Of a DNA stretch of 64,000 nucleotides, positions 24,437-37,205 are shown one piece after another; position 1 is the stretch's first letter; each line of letters opens with the position of its first letter. This DNA comes from Erigeron canadensis. Its lineage: Eukaryota > Streptophyta > Magnoliopsida > Asterales > Asteraceae. Below the pieces are notes generated by a model. The model saw only the letters and a list, made by a program, of their open reading frames with translations, searched no databases and was not told the origin of the DNA. The position numbers and the translations under genes were made by a program. Location of the stretch: positions 37,120,645 to 37,184,644 of the forward strand of contig NC_057763.1 of the NCBI RefSeq assembly GCF_010389155.1. The letters run 5' to 3'.

Positions 24437-24944
24437 CACTACAAAAAAAAATTGCATTTATTCACACTTCTTTTAAAAAGGTGTGAAAAAATTTCTTAAC
24501 TTATTCACGCTTAAAAATGCTTAAAAAGTATACACACATAAAAGTGTGAAAAATTTTGAAAAATTATAATTTTTCACACTTATGTATGTGTAAGAAAAAA
24601 TTCACACCTAAAAGTGTGAACAAATGTCAAATATATTCATACTTAAAAGTGTGAAAGTCAAATTGTAACACCTAATTTTTTCACACCTTCCTTGTGTGAA
24701 GAAATTTGGTGTTACAAATTATTCTTTACACTTTTAAGTGTGAACAATTGATATAATTTTATACACTTGGAAGTGTGAACTTTTTTTTCTCGCATATATA
24801 AGTGTGAAAAATTTATGATTTTTCAAATTTCTTCACACTTCTAAATATGAATACTTTTTAAACATTTTTAAGTGTGAACAAATTAAGAAATTTTTTCACA
24901 CTTCTTTAAAGTAAGTGTGAATAAATGACATTTTTGTTGTACTG
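24437..24944. mobile_element. CACTA-type MITE, complete, hairpin-forming
   Basis: The left end is CACTACAAAAAAAAATTGC and the right end, as reverse complement, CAGTACAACAAAAATGTC; both continue into ATTTATTCACACTT. The 3-bp target duplication TAC flanks both sides (24434-24436 and 24945-24947), as expected for CACTA (En/Spm) elements. The 508-bp body repeats AAGTGTGAA and its complement many times in both orientations, with TAACACC/GGTGTTA at the centre. The whole element could fold into one long imperfect hairpin. It encodes nothing. Related decayed copies lie at 1690-1954 and 4880-5010. Confidence 0.8.
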
Positions 24945-24947
24945 TAC

Positions 24948-26811
24948 GAGTATTAAATTTTTTTTATGACAAATACATGCAATTAGAGATGACAATGTCC
25001 GGCTCTTCCAAATGTTAGGCCTCGGATGATAGTCGATGGTGGAGATGGTTATATTATTATTTGGACACTTAATTTAAGGATTACAAATAAAAACATGTTA
25101 AATTCCTCCCTATCACATCCAAATGCTGGTGTAACTACGATTGAAATCACACGATAGAATTAGAGTGAATGGAATTTTACTTGTAGAGAGGCTATGAGTC
25201 TATGACTGAAGGATAAAGGTAGGACAAACTGAGACAATATTGGCATGAGCACCTGAACTAGTCAACCCACTTCTACGCTATTGATGTGTCTATCACAACT
25301 AGCTAGTAACATTATAAATATGTTAGAAGATTTAGGAGATATGTTTTAACCTATAATGTACAACTTTTCATAATGATCTATTAGTGAGAACTCTTACCTT
25401 TCTCATTACCAACTTAAGTATTAAATATGGGAAATGATAATCCAACAGCACTTTTTATCAATCTAACATTAGTATGTATTTTATACTTGTACTGTTTGTT
25501 ATATTACTTGTACAGTGTGATACATTAATCAAAATAAATGGTACAAAGATGGGCTTCCATTAAATATAGTACTTAAACTTGCCAACATGTCTTCGAGTTC
25601 TCAAGATAACCTTTAGAGTTTAGACTGTGAGGAGTTGTGAAAGGGGGGAACGCCCTTCCTCCAATCATCACAAGCCATGTGGCCTGCAAAAAAAGTAAAG
25701 GGTCAAGAGCGTCTGAAATCGAAAGGGCTAAGGGCAATTTTTCATTGGGAACGCTATCGGGGGCTGATGATGAGGAGCATTCTCGAGCACTTTATGGTAG
25801 GGAATGCCCCTTAATGGGCTATTCCACATAATCTTACTACTGGTAATATATATGTTGAGTTGTTAACATAGTTGTAACGAACATATTTACAATTTCCAAG
25901 TGATACAAAAGTTCTCGAGTACATGTTTTATACAAGACTTTAATATTTACAAGCCTACAATAAAATAAAAAAAGTTGGCCCCCAAAAAAACACATGACTC
26001 TCCACAAAAGACAAGAAGCTTGATCTAGATCTAAAAGGTTAATCTTTTCTTAATAGTGTTAAAATCAAAAACACTAATGCCTGTTTGATTTTGTTTGATT
26101 TCATTTCATACTATAACAATATACTCGTATTAATCTAGCGTTTTTTTAACTACTTATTCTTTACTTCTTAGTCCATATCCTCAAGCTTGTAAGATGCAAC
26201 CTCTATTTTGGTCTAAACAACTTAATAAGTTAATATTATGTTTCTGAGCTTTATTGATATATGTCTTGACAAGAACATGTATGTATATATGCTTATGTTG
26301 TAAAGCATTTTTTGATCGATACTCATACATCTGAAAACAGAGATATTACTGATAAAAACAACAAATCGAAAACACACTAACTTCTCATTATACAAATGAA
26401 TAACAACTACCAACATATTACCAAAAGAAAGTATAGATCCATTCAAAGTATCAAACATCAATCCTTGTATTACATGTTCAAAAACAATTTGCCTCAATCA
26501 CAAAGTATACATATATCCTAATTAAAATAAATAAATAAATTTCTTTATATCTATACAGTATCATTCTTAAATTGTAATGTCAAAAGCACCGTATACATAC
26601 CCAAACTGTAAATTAAATTAATTAAAAAGAAAAAAGTCAAACCCTCCCATAAGTTTTGTTTTTTGTTTTTTAATCAAGCATGAGAGAAAGAATTGGCATG
26701 CTCAATCCAAATTTAATTCACTAATCTCATTGGCTATCATTGCATATGATTGAATTTTGTGGAAATGAAGATTATTTCCTTCGTTTTCTTTTTGTTTTTT
26801 TATATAACTTT
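24948..26811. other. intergenic, no gene recognised
   Basis: The frame at 25637-25831 covers a GC-richer stretch with two GGGAAxGCCC motifs (about 25646 and 25800) and looks like transposon debris rather than a gene. The remainder is AT-rich with no clear structure. Sequence just before 26812 is probably the DUF1005 gene's 3' untranslated region. Confidence 0.4.
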
Positions 26812-29751
26812 TTATGAGAGAAAATCTTGTTCATCTTGTAAAAACTCTTTCCTCAACTTACGAGAAAAGAGCTTACAAGCATCCATGCTCAGATCAATTG
26901 CAGCTGAAAGTGCGATAAAAAGGGCAGCATCAGCCATACATGTTACGTGTTGCACGCCTACTTGCACCATTGGCTTACTTGCCTTCCCTTCGCCTTCAAC
27001 ATTTGTACTCATTACAAACCCTTTGATATTTGACAATGGGCTCGCTCTTGAATCTTTTAAAGTTTCGTCTATGGAAAACTTGCCACCTTTTTTAATATTC
27101 ATTGTGCCTTCAGAAATAGGAATACCGTTTGTCATACCAGTATTAGTGACAAGTTCAAATTTATAACCTAAACCGTCTACAGGTCCCCTTTCACGCCATG
27201 CTTCAAGACGACCCCATGGCTTCCAGTTACTGATAGAGGTGCCATGGGGTCGTAGGATGAGCCAAGCTCCAGGATTTGACCGAGAAACACGGTCAGTTCC
27301 TTGGGAAGGAACAAAAGGAGTGATCATGGATGCCGCGGCAATGGATGAACCAGATAAGTCATGGACCACAATCATCCACCCTTTTCGCTCTCTTCCTTGT
27401 TTTTCTTTTCCACTAGAAAATGTTGTCATCCATCCTCTATTGATATTGTTCATAGTGAAATCTGATGGAAGAGACCTGATATTTTGACAAATCAAATTGG
27501 AGAATATCAGTATCGCTAACAATTCCTTCTACAATAATTTAATAAGATTATCAATAATTACAAGTTGATACTGTATTATCAATAACCACTTGGATGATTA
27601 TTGGATTAATAAGATTAGTCAAAGTCAGATGATAAATGCACAAAAGTCAAACAAGAAAAATTTAGGAGAAGGTGGTTTTATAAACAAAAGACCATTTAAC
27701 TGACACCAAAATCTCAAGCACATGGAAAAGAATCAAGCTGGGTTGTTGTCTTTGACAGTTGGAACTTGGAAGTATCTTTTGTACATCAATTATATAGATG
27801 TACAAAAACAAAGACAATATACTCATTAAATAATGCATACCTAATGATCTGAATTCATATTCTTCGTATTTGTTCTGAAATAAATACCAGTATTTTAGAC
27901 CATTCCAAAACAACATGTCTTTCTATTTCTCCAACTAGAGTAACATACTAACATGGATCAAAATCAACATCACAAGAGGACTCATGTATGTAATATATAC
28001 CCAATAATTATGTAATTTTGATTTTAAGTTTGTTAGTCATAAATGATAAGCAAATGAGATTTTTCTTGTTCATGTTTGCAAATCAATCCCTCACTATCAC
28101 CAAAATGTTCAAAATTTTATATCAAGACCTCAGGTAAGAAAAACACTAATGTTAAAAAATGATTATACTTGAGCAAAACAAGGGAAAACACAAGATGCAT
28201 CAAGAAATCATCATATTAGTTAGACTGTAGCACATTTATCATTTACAACTTGCCTTATTTAATTATCATTCATATTCATATAAGGCGCCTGGTATCCCGA
28301 CCATATTTTTGATAACCCGACCAGACTATTAATGACAGGAGCCCACTTTTACTCTACCAGATTTGCCATCACAAACATCGGGCCCACACTATTTTGATTG
28401 AGATACCAAAATATTTGGTTGGGATACACCGTTCGTCATATAATCATACACTCATACAGTAGTAATAAATAACTAACGAATAGTACATGTCATGATTGTA
28501 GTGAACCTGGTAACTAAAGAATATGCATAGAGATTGAAGAGAGTAAATATCACATTATCTTAAAAGATAAGCAAATGTAGGACCTGAATCAATTAAAGAC
28601 TTTGCAATTAGTACCTAAATTCAAGGGAGAATCCCTCTTTCTCATTATAGTTACACCAACTAGTTTTTCTATATTTTGATACCTAGAAATCTAAAAGAAC
28701 TTGATTTTGTGTACTCCAAAGTTTGTAAAGACTTGTATAGTATCATTAAAAGCTAAAAAAAAAAAAACTAATAATCATTAAAGTAATTGGTGATTATAAT
28801 TATGTTCGTGTAAAAAATATTTAAAGTTATGCATCATCATATCTCCTAACTTACAAGGTTAATTTCAATATTTAGAATCCTTTTAAATAGAGAAATATAC
28901 ATTGTTATCATTGTGAAAGCGATAATGATTAATGATGCTTAACAAACGACAGAAAAGCTTATCAATAATATCGTCCAATATAATTTCTAAATAAATAATG
29001 AACTCCAAAAATTAGTTGGCAAAAAAAATGGACCACCAAGATGATCACCACTACAACAATGACCCGGTACAGCTAAGATGCAACTCAAAGTTTACGTACA
29101 TGACACAAAACAATGCAACATATTTTCAATGCATGAACAAAAAAAAGGAAAAATAAATAAGTAAAAAACTAACCGTGATCTTGAGTTCCTGTCAGCACTA
29201 AACTTGCAACTAAAAACCGGTTGTCTAATATTCCCTTGAATTTGGAACACAACCGGACTACATTCCGGCTCACCACCGAACTGAAACAAAAACCGGGGAT
29301 CCGGTTCAGTCCTTACTTTCAAATGCAAACTAGCAACTGCCGGTTCTGTCCCAAGCTTCATCCACCCGTTTTGAAAACAAACCGGTTTAGTAAGCGACCC
29401 ATCAATGCTAACCAAAACCCCGACCCGGCCCAACATTTTCCCACCATTAAACCCACAAGTACGACCCATCCGACCCGAGTAAACCGAAACAGTTAGCACC
29501 ACCGGTTTGCCTTGGAGACGACGGAGTGCGGCGGGGTCAAGGTGGAAGTTGACGGCGGCAGAGGTGGTTTCTGGGTCACCGGAAAGTGGGATTAAGGCGG
29601 TTTGTGGCGGGAAGTTTTTGATACGAAGTTTGCAGTAGCATGGAGTGGCGGAAGAATGGATACCCGAAGTGGATCCGACGGGTTTTGTGGTTAGTGGGAG
29701 TTTAAGTGATAATGATTCGATTATTAAACGAACAAATGGACATGGATCCAT
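26812..29751 (-). CDS. DUF1005 family protein, At4g29310-like
   Basis: Two exons, 29751-29174 and 27475-26812, join through a GT-AG intron of 1698 bp (splitting an Arg codon) into a 413-residue protein. The N-terminus MDPCPFVRLIIESLSLKLP and the blocks TPCYCKLRIKNFP, PDPRFLFQFGGEPECSPVVFQI and PVFSCKFSADRNSRSRSLPSDF come from exon 1 and the junction. Exon 2 supplies RERKGWMIVVHDLSGS, AAASMITPFVPS, DRVSRSNPGAWLILRPHG, WKPWGRLEAWRERG and the C-terminal QVGVQHVTCMADAALFIALSAAIDLS. These are the signature blocks of the plant-specific DUF1005 family, at normal length. Its molecular function is not known. One member, ASG1 (At5g17640), is reported as abiotic-stress responsive, but this copy resembles At4g29310 more, judged from memory. 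The intron holds a MITE (28290-28430). Confidence 0.93.
28290..28430. mobile_element. MITE of the GTATCCC family (copy 2) in the DUF1005 intron
   Basis: The ends are GGTATCCCGACCA and TGGTTGGGATACACC, inverted relative to each other. They match those of the element at 2306-2533, including an internal GATACCAAAA phrase near the right end. This copy lacks the CTATTTGCAGCG hairpins of copy 1. It lies wholly inside the intron, about 0.8 kb from either splice site. Confidence 0.5.
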
Positions 29752-31844
29752 TGTTGATGAGGATTTGTGTGCGAAAATCGTAATGAGTTTTTGATGAAAG
29801 AGATCGATATCGATAGATATAGGTATAGTGTTTATAGCTTCTTCGGAAACATCTATTTTTTCATGAATAAATGTCGGGTATTTGACAGCTATTTTTTGTG
29901 GGACCTTTGTTTGTTTTTTTATTGTTATTATCTAATCAATAGAAATGATTTTTTATTTTTTTTTTAAAAAAATAAAAATCAATAGAAATGATTTATCATT
30001 TACATAATAATCACCCTACTATTTTAATTACATGATAAATTCTCTCCTCATATGATATTTTCTATGTTAACGATCATTAAGCTAGATTTTCTTATAAAAA
30101 TATATCATTTCCCTTTATCTTTTATATTAATAAAACTAAATTACATGGCAAGCTAACATCCTATTTTAAGTTACCTTTTAAAAAATTATGACATCATGTG
30201 TTTTAACTTTTCTTATTCTTTTTCTTTTTTATTTTTTAATATTCTACTTATATATTCACATTTCAAATGTATCTATAATATTTTCATATAATTTTTTTAT
30301 TCATAGAAATCTATTGATTGAAAATTGGTAAGGGTTTTTTAATATTTGTTTCATGTTACCTTCATTTATATTTATAATAGATTTCATTCATATACAAACT
30401 CGGTTCATTGTTATAAATAGTAAGAAAAAAATTATGTTGTTTTTAATTGGCTATAAATGTTCTATTCGAAGTAGTTTATTTTTCTTAGGTTTGTTTACTT
30501 ATTCTAAACGTTAAAATTTTCATTTGGGTTTTGTACAGTTTTAATTTGATTTAATATTTCTAAGACTCACTTGCTATAAGGTTTATCTTTCTCATTTAAC
30601 TTGCTATATTTGAATGTTTATCCTACAAAAGTGTTTATAACATTTTCATATAACTTTCTTCTAAAATCATTAGAAAAAATGGTTAGTCTTCATAGAGGTG
30701 TTAACGGCAACCGATTTACTCAATATTAGGTCTATTTGGATTACACGAACGAATCAAGAAATTATTAACAAAGGTTTTATTGAAATCCCGGGTTGAACCC
30801 GAGTTGTTTAGCTAGTTATTTAAGTAATTAGCTCAGGAAATGATATATGCTCCAAGCGAGCTAATGCGAGCAGTAACCATTGTTAGAAATTTTTTGTTTG
30901 AAAACAATAAAGTTAGTTTTTAATGAATAAATAATTCTCTTAAAAGCTTTATAACATGGAAAATATAATCCTTTTTAATTCACTCTCCTAGTCTAACCCT
31001 TTTAATTTAACAATTTTTATGATCACATATTTAAACAAATTTTTAAGAGAAATGTTTAAAAAAATTTATCATTTTCCGCTAAACTACCATTCTAGCTTGG
31101 GGATATTGTTATTTTAAAAAATAGCAATATTCAATTTCTATTTAGTAAAATTACAATTAATGTAATATTTATTGTTGAAACAATTAAAAGGACCGACTCG
31201 TTCATTTTTTTATAATGTAAACATTCATCTAAAATTTTCAACAATTACATATACCAATCTTTATAAAAGAAAAGATAAAAAATTTTGACATTATCTTTCG
31301 TTAAATCTAGTATCCATATTTTTTTGTGTGTACGATTTTTATTAAAACAAATAAACCGGGTTGATTAGATACAAATACAAAAGTTTTAAAACAAGAACCT
31401 AAACATACAATAAAAAATAAACATTTGGCGTGGTTATATTCTAATGTTGCAATTATTATGATTTGTTGGAGATATTGATTGTTTTTCGTTTAATTATGTA
31501 ATGCATCATAAAATACTGTTTCTAAAGATTAACTTTGATCTTCTGTTAGTTATTATATTGGCATATTAAAAGTTATTGACCAATCAAGATTCTACGATAT
31601 CTATTGAGTTAAAAGATTGAGTCGGTTTAATAAACATGGGTTTATGACTCTATCGTCATTTAAAGAAGTTATTCTTCGTAGTGGTTCATAATCTTTAAGA
31701 GCAAATGAATATCGATCGTAATGAAGTTATGATTCGATTAAATAGTTGTAACTTTTGCAGACAAAATTTCTATAATAATAATAGCTAAATATCTCATCGA
31801 ATGTTTTATTTAATGTAGGCATAAATGAAAGTGTGCTTTCTGAA
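29752..31844. other. DUF1005 5' flank and AT-rich intergenic
   Basis: The first few hundred bases are the probable promoter and leader of the DUF1005 gene. The rest is very AT-rich, with poly-T and poly-A tracts and no frame longer than about 66 codons that makes sense. No repeat structure was recognised. Confidence 0.4.
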
Positions 31845-32303
31845 CCGAATATGCGATCCGTTAGAGTCCAAGAGTGCGGAATCCTTATGGATCTCATGTA
31901 ACAAGATTACAAGATGATAACACTAACCAAACAAGAACATAAACACGAACGTAAGATATAAATTGATGAATTAATACTCATTAATACATTAATCATCTCG
32001 ATTACAATACCAAATGAGTCAACATCTTGAGAGTCCGAGATAATTTCTATCTCAGATCCCATACGAACTATAACAATAATTGCAACTAAACTATCATCTA
32101 TACCTAACAAATCAATATCTAAACTTAAACATGGACTAGACCACCAGACCAGGCTACACCAGACGTCACTCGAGTTTATAGGATTGACCTGGTCAACTCG
32201 GATTTGACCAACTTGAGGTTGTCAGTAAACACACTAAAACTTAATGTTTATTTCGAATACATATTTTACAAACTCAATACAATCCTCTATGATGTTGTTG
32301 TCG
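31845..32303 (-). mobile_element. diverged Copia-type LTR remnant, related to LTRs at 54.1 and 56.9 kb
   Basis: The segment follows the same order of phrases as the LTRs of the element at 54086-57356. These are GCGGAATCCTTAT, a CACGAAC stretch, GATTACAATAC, AAACATGGAC, then GACCAACTTGAGGTTG, TTTCGAATACATATTTTAC, CTCAATAC and ATGATGTTGTTGTC. Similarity is patchy, so this is an old or distantly related copy. I found no second LTR or internal domain next to it. Confidence 0.45.
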
Positions 32304-32531
32304 TATATAAATAATATACACTTAACACTTTTGAAGTATGCATTTTTGTGTTACATTTTGAACTTTTTTTTTTTTAATAAGTTGCCTTAAATAACCTTAT
32401 ACACATTTAACGAGATATATTAGTTGAACTTTAAGTTCGTGGTCTATTAATACTATCGGATCTCACATAAATTGTTATGACAAAAGTAGACATACATGGG
32501 TGACAATCATACTTTGTATAAATCTTGAGGT

Positions 32532-32794
32532 TGAGTTTGGTTCACATAATATATTTGAAATGAATGAAATTTGATAAAGAAATTATAATTTGAATTAATA
32601 AAATTTTACGGAATATTTTTATTTTTTTGAAACTTCAAAGTGAGAGAATTGTAATTTTTTCCTATGACCTAATGAATGAAGATTTTATCAAATAATAAAA
32701 TATTTACATTATAACGGAATGAATCTTTATATAGCTAAATATACTAAATATTGAAATTCAATTCCAATTATATCAAATTGTAAACCAAACACGA
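32532..32794. mobile_element. probable hAT-like MITE
   Basis: The left end reads GAGTTTGGTTCACA and the right end, as reverse complement, GTGTTTGGTTTACA. These paired GTTTGGTT termini are common in hAT-type MITEs. The interior is AT-rich with GAATGAAATTTGAT-type motifs in both orientations. I could not confirm the 8-bp target duplication. Confidence 0.4.
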
Positions 32795-33194
32795 CATAAT
32801 ATATTAGCAAGGCAAAACAATACTACGCTTATTTTTTCAGAAAGATATATTGGTGAAGATGTACCAAACTACCAATATTGTTTAAATTTAAGATTAAAAT
32901 TGCAACTCACTAGGGTATGGCTGATCTGGCAAATTGGGAAATTGGCAAGGTAAGGCCCCACAGTTTATGCTTGTGTTGTCAACTATGGGCAACAAAAACA
33001 TGTATGAGTATGAAGGCAGCCCATGCTCTACTGTTCTTTCTTCACTCAACATACTAATATATATACTATCATGTTTTGTTTTATTCACAAGCAAACCCTT
33101 TATGAAAAAAGTTGGTGATTTTATAGTTTTTTAAAAAAGTTAAAAGTAAGCATCCAATGCCATTTTTATGTATTTTCAGGTTTTAGGTCTCAAT

Positions 33195-33320
33195 ACCTTC
33201 ATGTTATAAGGGGGAGGATTTAAGATATATACAGTCTTACCCTTACCACGATGATTTAAAGAGACTACTGTTTTCAGGTTTTATCTAAGATAGAGACGGG
33301 CCTTCAGCCCAGTAAGATAT
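33195..33320 (-). mobile_element. degenerate SINE 3' part, Angio-domain-like
   Basis: Read on the minus strand, the segment shows a CTGAAAACAGTAGTCTC stretch, then GTGGTAAGGGTAAGACTG, then a TATCTTAAATCCTCCC end. This follows the order of the conserved 3' domain in the SINE at 10290-10497 (CAGCCTCTCTAC, GGTAGAGGTAAGG, ACATCTTAACCTCC). The tRNA-like head is not recognisable. Confidence 0.4.
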
Positions 33321-34716
33321 GTGGATAAAACCCTTGACATCTGTATCCAAAGACATGAGGTTAACCACTCATTCAGCTTTGCTTTAGTATCTTAAAAGGG
33401 AAGTGATATTAGTATCATTTGTTTTGATAGATGTACCACAATTGTGCAATACTGATTTGTACAATCAACTGTAAAACTTGTATCTTGTAGTACATTCATA
33501 AAAAACAATGGTATGAATATCACCTTCCATCTTAAAAAGGTTGATGTCAAGTATTATTATTTTTTAAAAAATTTAAATTATTAATTATGATATTATGTAT
33601 AAACTCACAATTAGCCGGTCGAGTCTGCTTATCAAAACTAGTGTGTACTGTGTAACAGTTTGAATCCACAATTGAAACGAATTTACTATCAAACCAATCA
33701 GTCCAGTCGAGTTTTTAAACTAATGAATGAACCTGCAACTTAATCGGATGTAACCGGATAATGATATATATGCCTAAAAATATGCCTAAACATATGTTTA
33801 CTACATTCAATAAATGTCACATGTATAACATTCATTCTTTTTTCTTTTTCTATATCTTTAATCATACCACATGTCAACTATAGATTTTTAAGCACATCAT
33901 AATTTCATAAGGCGTATTATTTAGTTATATCAATCATTTTTTTAATCGAATTCATACTCAGTATTTGGTTTTGGTAAGCACAACTATGACAAGACAAAAT
34001 AAAAAGTAAAATTGCATGTTTAAGAAAAGAGTATATAATTGTCGTATTGTCATAAAAACTCATGATAATTGTATTTTCTATAATATTAAATTGAAGTTAT
34101 AGAAATAGTCGATTTCACTACCCGACAAAAAAGAATATAACCCAAAAAGAAAAATAAAGTTGAGCAAGATCATGTCTTTTGGGTTTTCATATAATATACA
34201 TCGAAACTACAACTACCTGAATGACCCATGGCTGGTGTCTATCTGGCAATCTTGTATGCGCCAGCACAAAAAGCTCCAAACCAAAACAATGCAGTCAAGT
34301 CATGAACTAAAAACAAACGTGCATTTTTTATAGTATATTATAAACACTACCTTAAAACATCATTTCTGTATGTAATTACAGCTATGTTTTTTCGTTTATG
34401 TACAACGTATATCAAGTATTTGCATTTTAGATTCGTGTGGAATGTGGATCATACCAATAACGATATTTCCAACTAATTGATGACTCAACATGTTGCATTG
34501 GGATATCCTTGGAAGATTGGCTTAGTGGCAAAATCACTTGCTCTTGGTGTATTATAGGAAGCATCAAATCAGATTTTCGATATCGCTTAGTGTTATTAGC
34601 TCATTCATATGACATCTTCTCGACAAAGGCATGCATGAGATTTGGGTAGACTGTGTTTGATTAACTTTAGGATGAATTATGTATATTAGTTGGATTTTAA
34701 ACAAGTCTACCATATA
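33321..34716. other. intergenic, no gene recognised
   Basis: This is AT-rich DNA. A short tRNA-like string near 34510 (GATTGGCTTAGTGGCAAAAT) hints at a SINE head, but no box B follows at the right distance. Confidence 0.4.
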
Positions 34717-35142
34717 TCTATATTATCTTATAAAACATTGTCTTTTTTGAAAATTTCAATTCATAATTTGAAATATCTAAAATACCCTTCTTCTTTATTT
34801 GCTAATTTAAACATCTTTAACTGATATACATATAATACCTTTAAATATCAACCACTAATTTTTTTCTCTCTCCCCAATAAATCATTTTATTCATCTAGTT
34901 CATTTAAAATCTTTTATCTCAAAAACTGTATATCAATAAATTATAAAAATTGTATGGGTGTTCTTAAAATTTCATGCTATTTCATTAGAGATGTTAATCG
35001 ATATACTTTCGACGATTTTTTAAATGCGAGAGCGAAGTCCGTACGAATAAAGCATTTGGCTATCACACTTTATGACTTATCACCTCCTATGACCTATTAC
35101 CCCTACCAACTCACTGTCGCAATGCGTGGACACTTTCCCTCG
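34717..35142 (+). mobile_element. Helitron-like element
   Basis: It begins TCTATATTATCTTATAAAAC with a TTG and T run, matching the start of the insertion at 12535. It ends CACTGTCGCAATGCGTGG followed by ACACTTTCCCTCGT, matching that insertion's end. The 426-bp interior differs from the other copies, which is common among non-autonomous Helitrons. No Rep/helicase frame is present. Confidence 0.45.
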
Positions 35143-35644
35143 TAAAGTATATATAAAGTATATATAACCAAGATGCTTATAGACCAACAGTATGTGCGTT
35201 GGCACCCAAACCAAAGAAAAAAAATTGTTTCAAATGTCATAGTAGTTAGAACATTGTGTATCATTTACATGTGTGTTGATATTCATCTTTTAAAAAAAAT
35301 AATATTACTAAAAATGTCATTGGGGCTACCATATAGAACTTTTGAATTCGTATAAAAGCATATATTATCTCAAAGACAGTTATGATCAGAACCCTTCAAC
35401 TATTAACCGTTTCGTCATCAAAACATTTACAGTAAACAATTCATATAGCAAACATAAATACATCTTTGTACATTATATTTTTAAGGCTACACAATATTTT
35501 TGGCATATACAAAAGTAGGTGCATTATATAGTACTGTATCTTTCATAATTCTTATTTTTGGCATATAAGTGTATGAAGCGTATATTTTTGTGTATGGAAA
35601 AATAATATTGTGTAGTGATCATATATTTCATAATTATTTTTTTT

Positions 35645-35933
35645 AGGGTTAAGTATGTGGGAGTGTAAGTAACTTTTACAATTTTTTTATTGTGTGAATG
35701 TAATTTGGTTTATTGTGTGTAACCAACATGCAAAAAGTGAACGATTAATGTAAATTTTTTACGTTGATCAATCAAAAACTTTTACGTGGTAGCTCATATG
35801 GTGTCCCACGTATACACTTTTTTATTAGTCGTTCAATTTAACGAGTTAGTTACATACAATGAACCAACTAAAAGTTGTATTCATACAATAGTAAAAGTGT
35901 AAAAGTTACTTACACCTCAAGATACTAAACCCT
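35645..35933. mobile_element. MITE with AGGGTT termini
   Basis: The left end is AGGGTTAAGTATGTGGG with GTGTAAGTAACTTTTAC; the right end, as reverse complement, is AGGGTTTAGTATCTTGAG with GTGTAAGTAACTTTTAC. Runs of eight or nine T flank both sides and may be the target duplication. The 289-bp body has no coding capacity. The ends and flank length suggest a Mutator-like MITE, but this is uncertain. Confidence 0.6.
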
Positions 35934-36430
35934 TTTTTTTTTATGTAGAATATGCATATAATTAAGTGCTTTGTAGGAGGGAATGAAAAGAAGAGAATGA
36001 GAATGAGAATGAGAATAAAAATCAAATCTCTTGTTTGCTATGATAAAAGAATGGAAATGGGAAAGGAGAACGTGGATTGATTTTCATTCACCCCATTTTA
36101 ATACAAATTAGAGAGAATTTACAAATTGGAGAAAATGGTGAGAATGAAAATGTTTTTTTTTATTTTAAATATTTATGGATTTTATTTATTAATCTTAACT
36201 ATTATTAAATGATAAAATAATTAACTCGTAAATAAAAGTTATTATTTTTTTACTACTTTAGATATATATATATTTTTTCTAATTATCTTATATTCATTGT
36301 CTGTTTATACCAAACAACAATAATTTTTTTTTTTTTTAAATACTCATTTTCTTTTTTGTTATTTTTATTCTTTGTTACATTTTCATTCTTTATGATTTCC
36401 TATTACGATGAATGAAAATTGAAATTTACT

Positions 36431-37205
36431 ATATTAATAATTTAACATGATATATCGGTAAGAGAATTGTAAAATTATTTTTATCACATCTAGTTAGAAT
36501 CTTTAAAACATAAAGTCCGACTAGTTTTCTTGCTTCGAAGTTAAGCCCAAAATCAAGTAACATGCCCAATTACTATAGCCATTAAATTAAGCCCATTTGC
36601 TAAATTCAAGACAAAGTCTAAAACTCAAGACTCAAGAATACCACAAAAATACACAATGAGCATTTCCGACCCATCTTTCACCTATAGCAAAATCTCCGAT
36701 TTATGCAACATTAGCCTATTTCGACACCAACCATAATACTAGGAGTATGGATTGACAATTTTGTCTGTTTATTTGTTTACTTTTCATTATTTTCATTTTT
36801 TATTATGTTTTCATACTCTATGATTTCCTCTTATCAAACAGTCATTTAATGAATAAATGAAGCTTGATATTTATTATAGGGCCCTTTATTATATTAATAA
36901 TTTAACATGATAGATAGGTAAGAGAATTGTAAATTTATTTTTATCACATCTCGTTGGAATCTTTAAAACATAAAGGCCGACTAGTTTTCTTGCTACTTCG
37001 AAGTAAAGCCCAAAATCAAGTAACATGCTCAATTACTGTAACCATTAAATTAAGCCCACTTACTAAATCCAAGACAAAGTCTAAAACTTAAGACTCAAGA
37101 ATACCACAAAAATACACAATGAGCATTTCCGACCCACCTTTAACCTATAACAAAATCTCCGATTATGTAACATTAACCTATCGCGACACCAACCATGATC
37201 TGAAG
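36431..37205 (+). repeat. tandem duplication, period about 460 bp
   Basis: Copy 1 (about 36431-36745) and copy 2 (about 36891-37205) both run from ATATTAATAATTTAACATGA through CCGACTAGTTTTCTTGCT and AATACCACAAAAATACACAA to GACACCAACCAT. The two are roughly 90 percent alike by eye. Weaker similarity extends upstream of each copy (ATGATTTCCT at about 36393 and 36820), so the duplicated unit probably fills the whole period. No gene is inside. Confidence 0.75.

Noticed and set aside
24437..24944. CRISPR-like array of AAGTGTGAA units
   Set aside because: Units occur in both orientations with no regular spacers, and CACTA ends with a TAC duplication explain the block.
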